This document shows positions 26,101-34,586 of a stretch of DNA of 64,000 nt, piece by piece; positions within the stretch are counted from its first letter, which is position 1; the number at the start of each line of letters is the position of its first letter. This stretch comes from Glandiceps talaboti (Eukaryota; Hemichordata; Enteropneusta; Spengelidae). A program made the position numbers and the translations under genes. Location: positions 4,177,501 to 4,241,500 of the forward strand of contig NC_135561.1 in the NCBI RefSeq assembly GCF_964340395.1, in the 5' to 3' direction. The notes beneath the pieces are model-generated. The model was not told the DNA's origin and made no database searches. It saw only the letters and a list, made by a program, of their open reading frames with translations.

Positions 26101-29100
26101 TCGCTATCACATGGAGAATGATGATCCCGATGAATATGTAAATATAATAGATGCCTGCAAGAGATTTGGGTAAGTTAAGTATATTCACACCATATTTTGA
26201 GGACTTGGTGTCTAATAACTATTTACACCCAAAAGTAGGATTTCAACCTATAAACGGATGTAAAATGAAGATTAAAATTTGGGTGTAAAATCAGTTTTCA
26301 AAAAGGTGGTCTATAACAACTGAATGATCCTAATTAAACAATAATGTACGCCCTCCCAGCCCATAATGGACGAAAGCAAACTTTGAACGACATAATGGGC
26401 GAGGCGAAAGCCGAGCCCATTATGGAGTGCAAAGTTTGCTTGAGTCCATTATGGACTTGGAGGGCGTACATTAGTGTTATTATTTTATAGTTTTGCCAAT
26501 TCCAGTGAATTTGTAGACCGAGAAACGCAAAACAACGTATAATATACACAGCGCTGAACATCGTCTGCCATGTTCGGCCCGGAAGCTGAATACTAATCAT
26601 AGCGACACACATACGTACACGTACACACACATATACACTTTAATGAACTGCAGTGAACACACATTTGTTTCATGAATGCGTTGTATTTTTAAACAGTGGA
26701 AATGACAATCATAAGTAACATCATGCATTTCGAAAAAATACCTAGTTGTATGAAGAAACAGAACAAATAAGCTTGTATTGTTATGCTCGTTCCGGGGCCG
26801 CGATGCCCAAAAACGGAGTACATTATCAGTAATAATGTACAGCGATGACGTCACAAAATTCACTGGAATTGGTAATGCTATAATATAATAAATCGTTATA
26901 GCTCCACTGATAACATAGTGCTAATTCAAGACCATGGGATTCAGACATAGGGCTTTAACCATGCATATTGAATGATCAATTGCAGCCAGCAAGATCCAAG
27001 TCTATGGGTTCAGGCATTGTCTTACTTTGCTGGAAAGGAAGAGAATTGTAAACCACAAATCATGGAAGTCCTGGCTCACATCGATAAACGCAATCTGCTG
27101 CCACCATTGTTAGTTATACAAACACTTGCACACAACTCAACTGCTACTCTGTCTGTTGTTAAGGTTAGCATCATATTGTTATTGTCATAAGCCAGACATG
27201 AAGATGATAAGTTGCTGTCATGTGATTTGTGATGATCATGTGACTGTCATGTGACATGTAATGCTCATCAAATATTCAGAAGCTCCCATGTGACTATCAT
27301 TGACTTACATGTGACACCCATCAGACTGTCAATTCTCGTGACTATCATGTGGCTGTCAAGATGTGACGTGATGCTCATCAGATATTCAGAAGCTCCCATG
27401 TGACTATCATGTGACTGTCATGTGACGTGATGCTCATCAGATATCTTGAAGCTGACATGTGACCATTCAAATGTCATAATCTTAAACTTACAGTTATATT
27501 TCTTTTCTACTTATTTTGTGATGTTAACCAGGATTACATAATAAGACGTCTTCAACAAGAAAATGACCAGATTTCTGAAGATGACAGATTGATTAGGCAG
27601 TACAAAGAAGAAACAGAAAAAATGAGAAATCAAATAGAAGAATTAAAATCCAGGCAAGTCCACTATAACATATTTATGATGAGGCCCATATGATGAGTGT
27701 TAATATCAAATTTTCAAGTCCAACAATTACTCAATTTGTAGAAAATGGTTCTATATTTAAATTTAGGGATAAATATGTATATTAAAATTTAATATTACTG
27801 ACTCAATATGGATGTTTTGTACATGAGGATCAGATGTGAGGAGGATGGTAGTCACTAACACTCATATTCTTAAATACTGAGTGAATGTTTATATAGTGAC
27901 AAATATACATTGATTTTTATCGAGTTAGATTGCCAAATTTCAAAGCATCTTGTAAATGTCATGATTTAGATGAGGTAGTACTTTTCTTGCACGCTAGCTG
28001 TTGGCATTATAAGTTCACCTGCCCAGCCAATATCTCGAGATGTTCCTATCTGTAACAGTGGTCTGATTATATATACATATATTGAGGCATGTAATATAGT
28101 ATGCAAGTTGACTGATAATAACTTTTACTTTGCAGTGCTAAGATATTTCAAGTGTCTAAATGCAGTGTGTGTAATCATCCTTTAGAGTTACCATCAGTAC
28201 ATTTCTTATGTCAACACTCTTACCATCAACAGTAAGTACATTCATCTAGTATCTCTTGAAGTTGTACACATACTATACATATACAACCTGAAAAAAAAAC
28301 ATTGATGTGTTTGCCTTGCTCTTGGCAAGTAGGAATGAGATGAGGTTCATTCAAAGACAAACAATGTGATTGGCGTCGATAACTTATCAAAGTATAAATA
28401 CCACTGAGCCAGGACCCTGTAACTCTGTTTGTTGATAGAATGCTAAATGTTATAATAGTCGAGTACGACTGCCTTAGATAAAACAAACTGATGAAACGTT
28501 GCATGAATCTACGTCCAAGGCACCCGCTGTTGTTTATGCATGTATCAGTTGTATTATTGGTGTTACTTAATTTTGTCATCGCAGGAAGCCTTTCCTTAGC
28601 TTACTTCATCAATGCACCAATGTTTTTTCATGAGTTGTAATATTGAAAATTATATAACAATTATGGAAGAAGAAGATTTATTGATGTTATAGAGACAAAA
28701 TAAGACAAAGGTTTATTGTTATCTCCAAAAAATCTGGCAGAGTTATTGAAAATGTTAATCCAGAACAGCAGAATAATCCTGTGTATCTTACATGTAGTAA
28801 ACTGATAAGATAACACTAATGTGAGAACCTGGGATTGAATCACATGCCTTTAACTATGTCACATGATGTATTCCAAGATAATGATGGTATGATTAAACCA
28901 TTAACTGGTATGAAACGGTACCCTCTATGACGTCATAATCCCCTAAAGGGAGAACAATAGGCAGTATAACTGTAAATTCATGGCGGCTCAGGTCAGCCAC
29001 TGATCCACAGTTTTAACTCTTTTGTTCTCACTAATCATTCAATTTTGAATAGCTAGCTTGCATTTACTGGCATTTTTCAAGGTTGTGGTATGGAGCATTT

Positions 29101-30813
29101 TGAATCACCTTTAATCAAACAATTTCTATGATTAGCTGTTTTGAAGGCTATGCAGAGAATGAGTCCGAGTGTCCAGCTTGTATGCAAGAAAACAGGAAGG
29201 TACTGGATATCATACGAGCACAGGAACATAGCAAAGATCTACATGAACAGTTCCATCACCAGGTGAGATATGGGGTGGAGGAGGGAGGGTATGATGACCA
29301 ACTGAGTGGGGGTGACGGGGTGGGGGGGGGGGTGACGGGGTAGAGAAAGGGGTGACGGAGTAGGAGAATTGATGGGGCTGGAGGGGTCAGGGGTTATAGA
29401 AGAGAATGGTATTTTTTTTGTATCAGTTCATTTAACAGAAATACAGTGATACTTTGTTGTGTATACAAAAAGTATTTGTTACTATAGTTATAGTATATTT
29501 ATTGTGTATACAAGATCTATTTATTACTATAGTGATAGTAATATTGCATTGGTTCATATTTTACTTGACAGTTGGAGAGAGCTACTGATGGCTTTTCAGT
29601 GGTGGCTGATTACTTTGGTAGAGGAGTATTCAATAAGGTAAAGGAGTTGACTTACTAGTCACAATAGATAAGTGATCAAGATAATCCTTTATAAAGCATA
29701 CATGTTAATAAACCGCTTCTGGGATTTCCAGTAACCAGAACAGTTTACCAAAAGCCAGCATATGGAAATATTTCTTGCTGATGCCGACAAGAGGGAACTT
29801 ATTAGGTTAAGAAAACAATAAGCTGTGATAGATAAATACTTTATATTACACATTTAGTTTTTTAAACGTTGATAAAACAAAGTTACATTCGGCTTGAACA
29901 TGCTACTACGCCCTCTAGTGGCAGCCAGTGAATACGACTAGCGGTTCCAGTCAAAAGCTCTCATAAATGCTTAAGTATGTTCAGTCTCTATCTGCTACTA
30001 TGCCATCTAGTGGCAGCGAGTAAACGAGGTTAGCAGTTTGAGTATGTAAATGCTTTCATATTTGCAGTTGTGGGAAATTGGAAAAAAACATTTTCAGAAA
30101 GTTAAAGTTGTTGTTGCTATGATTACCTATAGGTGACATTGTTGACTGATCCAGTGCCAGCTAAAGCCAAACTTAATCCAGTCAGACTCCCAGCTGATAC
30201 TGGAATACAAAGAGAACTGTTAATGAGCCAGAATCCTGTATCAACACAGAAGCCATCACCAGAACCAAGTCGCATTGTTTCATCACACAAACCTGTGGTA
30301 GAGCCAAGTCGATATTCACAAGCACAGCAGCAGGCCTCTGAACCAAGTCGATATATCTCTTCACATAAACCAAACACAGAACCCAGTAGATATGCCCAAG
30401 CCCAGAAACAGGCAGCTGAACCAAGCAGGTTTGGACAAACACAGAAGCCAGTGACAGAACCTAGTCGTTATGTTTCATCTCATAGACCAGCTGGAGAACC
30501 AAGTCGTTTCAACCCAGCACAGAAACCAGCCAGCAATCCATATGACACTAACAGATCAAGGGAACCTAGCAGGCCTGTTGAGACCAGTAGAAAAGTAGCC
30601 AGATCTAAAAATACAACACCAGCTAGTAGTGTATCGTCTCAACAATCAGATCATCTTAATCCATTTGGCACTACAGGAGAATCAACTAATCCATTTGAAG
30701 AGAACACTAATCCGTTTGAGGAGAACTCTAATCCCTTTGAAACTAGTACTGCTACTAATCCATTTGAAGAAGATGTTACAGAAGAACTTGATCCCAATAA
30801 TCCATTTCATTGA
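13422..30813 (+). CDS. VPS11: VPS11, HOPS/CORVET core subunit, 1125 aa, 26 exons
   Basis: Exons: 13422-13436, 14224-14295, 15425-15598, 15929-15979, 16208-16377, 16683-16824, 17146-17235, 17414-17550, 18021-18082, 18619-18698, 19018-19097, 19735-19888, 21430-21576, 22154-22198, 22408-22554, 23530-23635, 23889-24022, 24492-24620, 25426-25514, 26086-26169, 26986-27163, 27532-27653, 28136-28231, 29136-29262, 29572-29637, 30133-30813. All phases close (3378 nt). The protein follows human VPS11 from the first residues ([15 protein letters not shown]) through a beta-propeller (to about residue 400), an alpha-solenoid ([31 protein letters not shown] and [10 protein letters not shown] match family blocks), a coiled coil (about 765-802) and a RING-H2 finger (812-850). 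VPS11 scaffolds endosome and lysosome tethering. Human VPS11 is 941 residues; the excess is a new C-terminal tail. Intron 22 uses a GC donor. Confidence 0.97.
14070..14163. repeat. (GT)n microsatellite, VPS11 intron 1
   Basis: About 45 GT dinucleotides with one TACGTGTAT interruption, ending 60 bp before the exon 2 acceptor. Confidence 0.97.
14678..14735. repeat. (CTAC)n(CTGT)n(GACT)n compound microsatellite, VPS11 intron 2
   Basis: Three tetranucleotide runs in sequence, each apparently one base change from the next. Confidence 0.95.
14996..15073. repeat. small fold-back segment with two CACGTG boxes
   Basis: GGTCACGTGAT at 14997 and GGTCACGTGACC at 15061 bracket an inner dyad ACTATTTCC/GGAAATAGT. 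It abuts the larger palindrome at 15157 and shares the GGGAAATAG motif with its centre, so both may be parts of one element. Lies in VPS11 intron 2. Confidence 0.6.
15157..15348. mobile_element. near-perfect hairpin element (MITE-like), VPS11 intron 2
   Basis: Two arms of about 95 bp pair around a GGCCAAAGGCC centre at 15254. Left-arm landmarks are ACACATATTGCCTGGCC, GGGCTATAGCACCCGTT and TCACATGCTATTTCCC; each is mirrored on the right arm. A related copy lies at 24967-25087 with the same ATTGCCTGGC ends, supporting a dispersed family. No protein is encoded. Confidence 0.8.
16463..16480. repeat. poly-G tract, VPS11 intron 5
   Basis: Eighteen consecutive G, about 85 bp downstream of the exon 5 donor. 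Confidence 0.95.
19378..19410. repeat. (TTG)n microsatellite, VPS11 intron 11
   Basis: Short trinucleotide run with two CTG interruptions. Confidence 0.9.
19919..21357. repeat. 32-bp minisatellite, about 45 copies, VPS11 intron 12
   Basis: Unit ATTGTAAAGTCTTACACATG followed by ACCTACATTTAG; a shorter sub-type loses TTGTAA or AAA. It starts about 30 bp after the exon 12 donor and fills most of the intron. Variants (ACCTAC/ACCCAC, TTACAC/TTTCAC) recur in blocks of two to four units, showing higher-order duplication. GATTGTAAAG in the unit is similar to the exon 12 end GATTAGAAAG, but no splice donor is preserved. Confidence 0.95.
22546..23060 (+). repeat. 42-bp minisatellite copying the VPS11 exon 15 end and donor
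   Basis: The exon ends TTTGAAGAG|GTAATG at 22554/22555. About a dozen units of TTTGAAGAGGTAATCTATGT plus TATACATACATTCATGTTTAGC follow, most with the GAGGTAATC donor intact and a TTTAG just before the copied exon end. The last units decay (GAGGCAATC at about 23050). The true frame meets a stop in the intron, so only the first donor keeps the protein open. Confidence 0.93.
23609..23805 (+). repeat. 42-bp minisatellite copying the VPS11 exon 16 end and donor, open in frame
   Basis: Units start at 23609, 23651, 23693, 23735 and 23777. Each has TGTGTACAGACTATAAACC (or a close variant), then AGAGACA or AGAGAGA, then GTAAGT or GTAAGG. GT donors fall at 23636 (used in the model), 23678, 23720, 23762 and 23804. 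The reading frame stays open through the first four units; the fifth has a TAA. Each unit also holds an ACAG or ATAG before the copied segment. Confidence 0.93.
23983..24424 (+). repeat. 40-bp minisatellite copying the VPS11 exon 17 end and donor
   Basis: Eleven GT donors at exact 40-bp spacing from 24023 to 24423. The unit is AGTAGACTTACAG, AGTTCTTAGAACACATGATA, AAG|GTAT, so about 36 of 40 bases are exon-derived. Units differ by one or two bases. The period is not a multiple of three and the first intron codons hit TAG, so only the first donor preserves the protein. Confidence 0.95.
24967..25087. mobile_element. imperfect hairpin element related to 15157-15348, VPS11 intron 18
   Basis: Ends ATTGCCTGGC and GGCCAGGCAAT are inverted, with matching inner blocks TCACTAGTAAATGTC and GACATCATATTACC in mirror orientation. 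The flank TGTTTTATAACACATCAC resembles the flank of the first copy. More diverged than that copy. Confidence 0.65.
25637..25796. repeat. 79-bp tandem duplication, VPS11 intron 19
   Basis: TCGATTTGTTTCGTCTTTTA at 25637 recurs at 25716 with about 90% identity through GTAGACAGGCAAAAACG and ATAAACAGATGCAAA. Confidence 0.85.
26339..26884. mobile_element. composite inverted-repeat elements, VPS11 intron 20
   Basis: Inner palindrome 26339-26480: ATAATGTACGCCCTCCCAGC mirrors the GGAGGGCGTACATTA end, with GAGGCGAAAGCC at the centre. Next to it an inverted pair, TTGCCAATTCCAGTGAATTT near 26494 and AAATTCACTGGAATTGGTAA near 26855, bounds 26484-26884. This looks like a MITE beside, or split by, another fold-back element. 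No transposase is visible. Confidence 0.65.
27190..27475. repeat. degenerate CATGTGAC-rich repeats, VPS11 intron 21
   Basis: Several irregular units share GATGCTCATCAGATATTCAG, AAGCTCCCATGTGACTATCA and repeated TCATGTGAC blocks. Unit length varies, with insertions and deletions. It lies between exon 21 and the coiled-coil exon 22. Confidence 0.75.
28136..29262 (+). other. VPS11: VPS11 RING-H2 module (exons 23 and 24)
   Basis: Exon 23 (28136-28231) and exon 24 (29136-29262) encode residues about 803-877. The zinc ligands read C812, C815, C828, H830, H833, C836, C847, C850, a complete C3H2C3 RING-H2 set ([20 protein letters not shown]). RING fingers of VPS11 and VPS18 hold the HOPS core together, and VPS11 has been described as an E3 ligase in mammals. 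All eight ligands are present, so the finger should fold. The intron between the halves splits the CAC codon of H835. Confidence 0.93.
30133..30813 (+). other. VPS11: VPS11 final exon: EPSR repeats plus six NPF motifs
   Basis: Residues 900-1125. The first 35 align with the end of human VPS11 ([12 protein letters not shown]... then [12 protein letters not shown]). After that come seven 13-residue repeats starting EPSR, alternating between SSHKP-type and AQ/QK-type, then a Ser-rich linker, then six NPF motifs ([34 protein letters not shown]) ending the protein. NPF followed by acidic residues is the established ligand of EHD-type EH domains. There is no frameshift: the frame is continuous with the acceptor at 30131-30132 and codon use matches the rest. 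The tail is predicted to be disordered. Confidence 0.9.
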
Positions 30814-30887
30814 GAGAGTGACATTTAGGAATTATATTTCTGAAATCATTAGTTTAGCACCAGGTGTATAATTCATCTGACAATTAC

Positions 30888-31125
30888 TGTGTGCTGATTG
30901 GACGATGACCAGATGCCCCAAATCAAATTAGCCAATCAATATTAGGCTTCTATATTTAGCATAACAAAAATGCTAAAGCCAAGCGTTCTGATTGGTTCAA
31001 GCTACTGTATGCTGATTGGATAATGACCTGATGCATCCAATCAAAGTAGCCAATCGGTATTAGGCTATTGTGTAGCATTACAATAATGCTAAAGCCAAGC
31101 ATTCTGATTGGTTCAATAGTATCAG
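30888..31125. repeat. tandem duplication of about 120 bp in the VPS11 3' UTR
   Basis: Two units share TGCTGATTGGA, TGACC, AGCCAATC, TATTAGGCT, AATGCTAAAGCCAAGC and TTCTGATTGGTTCAA. Each has a small dyad AGCAT..ATGCT and inverted CCAAT boxes (GATTGG, CCAATC). It lies after the stop and before the AATAAA, so it is probably transcribed. Confidence 0.85.
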
Positions 31126-31700
31126 ACTAATACATGCATATTTTGTTTTGTACATAAACCAGAATCAAAAGATCATGGCTCTTTCAGTGTTTTAAATAGA
31201 GAAGTCTCTTTGTAATGTTATATCTAGGAATGAGTCAAGAGCAAATCTTTAATTTACAGTAAACCTAGATATTTTCACTACTAGAAAATTTGCAGTTTTA
31301 CAGTCTTCAGCTAGATCTCAAAGACTAATTTTCACAAATTATCAGACTGGTACATTGTGTCATATACAAGAAGGCATTTTAGTCTCTATTTATTTTTGCA
31401 TTTTTCTTTTCCAGGGAAATGAGCAAAAAAATAAGTCTTTAGTGAAAATGTCCAGTTTTACAGTATGTGGATTTCAAAATTGTGATTCATTTATCAGACC
31501 GTTTACTTGTAGTGACAGATTGTGGTACTAAGTGAGATATATTATATACTGTTTCATTTTAATATGCTATGATATGCACAATTCATTTTATTTAGAAAAA
31601 CTTTTGGTTTTTCCTTGCATACCCTCCTGGTAGGGACAGTTATGTAAATAACAGTTTATTATTTCACTGTGTATTACCGTGCAAACAAAAATGCTTGTAG

Positions 31701-31706
31701 AATAAA
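31701..31706 (+). terminator. candidate VPS11 polyadenylation signal
   Basis: AATAAA about 890 bp downstream of the stop, followed by T/G-rich sequence near 31727. It is the first canonical hexamer noticed after the stop. It defines the likely 3' end before the CA repeat. Confidence 0.5.
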
Positions 31707-31901
31707 TATATTACCCCAGCTGAAATCTGTTTGTAATTTTCCTTCAAATTTAGCATTGACAAGGGAAACTTGTTACAAACAGGGAAAGTAAACAAAACAC
31801 TTGGCACAGCATGTTGGAACAGAAGAGACTCATATTACACATCGTGGTTTGATAAGAACAGTTGCATGGCCTCTTAACCTGTCATACATATTACATAAAC
31901 A

Positions 31902-31902
31902 T

Positions 31903-31975
<73 letters not shown>

Positions 31976-32064
31976 GACACACGCACACACACATACATAC
32001 ATACACACATACACATATACACACACATACATACACACACACACACACACATACACGCACATGC
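31902..32064. repeat. (CA)n compound microsatellite
   Basis: Long CA run, then CATA and CACACATACA mixtures; about 160 bp in all. Spurious frames on both strands come from it. Confidence 0.97.
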
Positions 32065-32497
32065 ATGCATAACGACTAAATGGTTAATGACTAACTTGGA
32101 CACATTCACATGTTTTTCTTTAATACATTTTATTGCTTTAAATACCCAAAGTTATTATGAGTGATACATTACAAAATGAAAGACCTTATGAATCATTGCC
32201 TTATATAAGTTATCAAAGGTAAAGAATTAATTTAAATTCAGTCAGAGTTTCGGAGATTTCTTGCATGATATCCGATTGTTGTTGTTGTTTTTATTGTTTT
32301 TGGTTTTTAAGATAGAATTTTTACATTACGAGCAAAATTTATTATCAGATGAGTGAGATGGCTAGGAATAATCCTGGAAAGAGTAGTTTTAGGACATTGG
32401 TGATTTTAATAGTTCTGAAGTCACACAGACAAATGAAGGCAGAGAGAAAGGAAAAGACTATGAGAAATAGAAACATGTAGCTCCTTTGACTCGTTTA

Positions 32498-32655
32498 CAC
32501 AGACAGAGAGACTTACAGACACAGACAGACAGACGGACAGAGAGACAGACAGGCAGAGACAGACAGACACACACAGACAGACAGACAGACAGGCAGACAG
32601 ACACAGATGGACAGGCAGGCAGACAGACAGCCACAGCTGGACAGAGACAGAGAGA
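32498..32655. repeat. (CAGA)n tetranucleotide repeat
   Basis: CAGACAGA runs with G and C substitutions, roughly 160 bp. Confidence 0.95.
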
Positions 32656-34586
32656 CAAATGGACAGCCTGTACAGAGTTCATACCTTCAATCTAGTGTTT
32701 GCATCTCTCTTAAACACACTGAACATATGTGTTTACGAGTGAAGTTGTAGTTAGGTGCTCTCTTTTCTTTATTCAATTTGGAATTACAACTTACACCGAT
32801 CAAGTATTGTCATTTTCTAACAATAGTAGTTTTACTTCGAGGAATAAAATGATGCTCAGGACAAATGAGCAATAATCGTGAAACTTGAAATCTTACAAAG
32901 TGCCACATGATGTATACAAGGTTCTGTAAAATTCGCAGATATATCATACGATAGGTCGTTCCATTTGGTCTTCTAGATATATGTATTAACCATTATAATA
33001 TTGCAATTAATATCAGCTAAGTTAAAGGGTCATCAAGTTCTATACGTCACTGGTTTCCTTAGTTGTCTTAGTTTTGATCAAAACCACTACATACACTAAT
33101 CTATTTCCTAGTTGTTTTTTTTATCAGTCTGACATGCAAACTGTTGATGTTGTTGAAAATTACAAGGCAATGATTCCATGACGTCATTCGTTTGCGTAAC
33201 AGAATTACATGACAGAATCAGTGTACATAATAAAGTTTTGTCAGCAGTAGGTAACATATACGATATTCTCAATGTTGTAAGCAGTTTTTTTGCGCGAAAC
33301 TGAAAAAAAGTGAGAAATCCAGTGAGTTTTGAACTTTGACCGCGATTGGAAATAGATAGCCCAAATTACTCTATAAATCTATGAATATTTACAATCATCA
33401 AAAGCATAAATTAATTTGATCCGAAAAAAATTTCAATTTTGTTAATTATTGAGGCTGCCAATGTTGTCAGACAATATGACAGTTTTAGTCATAAATCGTT
33501 ATATCATCTTTCTTTTAGTGGATTGAATCGAAATACATTATACAATATACCAACCACCAACTCTGAATACAATGTATCGTTAAACCCAATACTTTGTGTA
33601 TTATCTAAAACGACTCTCTTGTTTTGAGGTCACGTCATGCTATCTAGACAGTAAATCAGTCTATCGCCCTCTACAGAGCAAGTGTTAGTTTACTTTGTTT
33701 TTGTTTTATATCTAAATTCTAGTACATTGAATACTTCTAGCGGTAATGATTAAGCAGCAAAGTGCATGTCTCCCACGACACCTCATAATTCTACAATTTA
33801 CAATGGCAAAGCAATGTTTCAGATAATTGAACGTTGAGGGCGTATTCAGTGTTTTAGTCAGAGAATAAGTATTTTTTGTCATATTCTTTGTACAGGTTCA
33901 ACTGTGCACCCAACTGTGTTACACTACACTGATTAAAACCTAGATATATAGACATGTAAGATATTGTATAGTAGATCATTTACGACACTGAATTCATATT
34001 TAAATCCATGTTTTCGGAAAGTATGTAAGATTGTCAAAAGTTTTTATCACTGTTGCTATGGAGACTTCATTACAATATAAATTGTTTTTAAATTCACAAT
34101 CTATCGAAAAACTCGACGATTATGACTGTCCTATCTAATCTAACTGTTTGTGTCCTGACTAAGTTCCACTGGTCAATAGTTTTTTAAGTTCTCCTTTGTT
34201 TTGGTGTTTGATATGTATCTCATTCTAGGTTGCTCTAATCAACGATAAATAGTGGATTTTGTCAAGTTGAACCAAAGTTGCATGGTTACATTTTAATATT
34301 TATAAAATTATGCAAATGGTCAAATTAAATAAATAGGTAAAATTTCATCGACCTGGTAGTGTTTAAAACACTTATTGCAAAAGAGGTTACATCATTTAAA
34401 TATAAAGATTACAATCCGATCAAACCGCCGTATAGAAATACAACATTTCAGATCTTTAAAATGTTCTCCTCATCAAAGTTTTTTTTTTTTTAAAGTGTTA
34501 AACATAACTGTATTAATATTCCAATAAATAATCTAAGGGTGCAATTTTACCAACAAAATATTCATTCCGGCGCGAAAGATATGTTG

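Larger units (their letters stand above)
31707..34586. other. convergent intergenic region between VPS11 and PRDM14
   Basis: No coding sequence is supported. It holds a CA repeat (31902-32064), a CAGA repeat (32498-32655) and AT-rich unique sequence. The part nearest 34586 should be PRDM14 3' UTR, but no minus-strand AATAAA is obvious close to the stop. Confidence 0.6.

Noticed and set aside
28226-28579. 117-codon minus-strand frame inside VPS11 intron 23
   Set aside because: No domain, no supporting splice sites, ordinary AT-rich intron composition.
31801-32164. Open frames of His-Thr or Val-Cys repeats
   Set aside because: Produced on both strands by the CA microsatellite; the same applies at 14011-14261, 56049-56252, 58596-59032 and 62775-62960.
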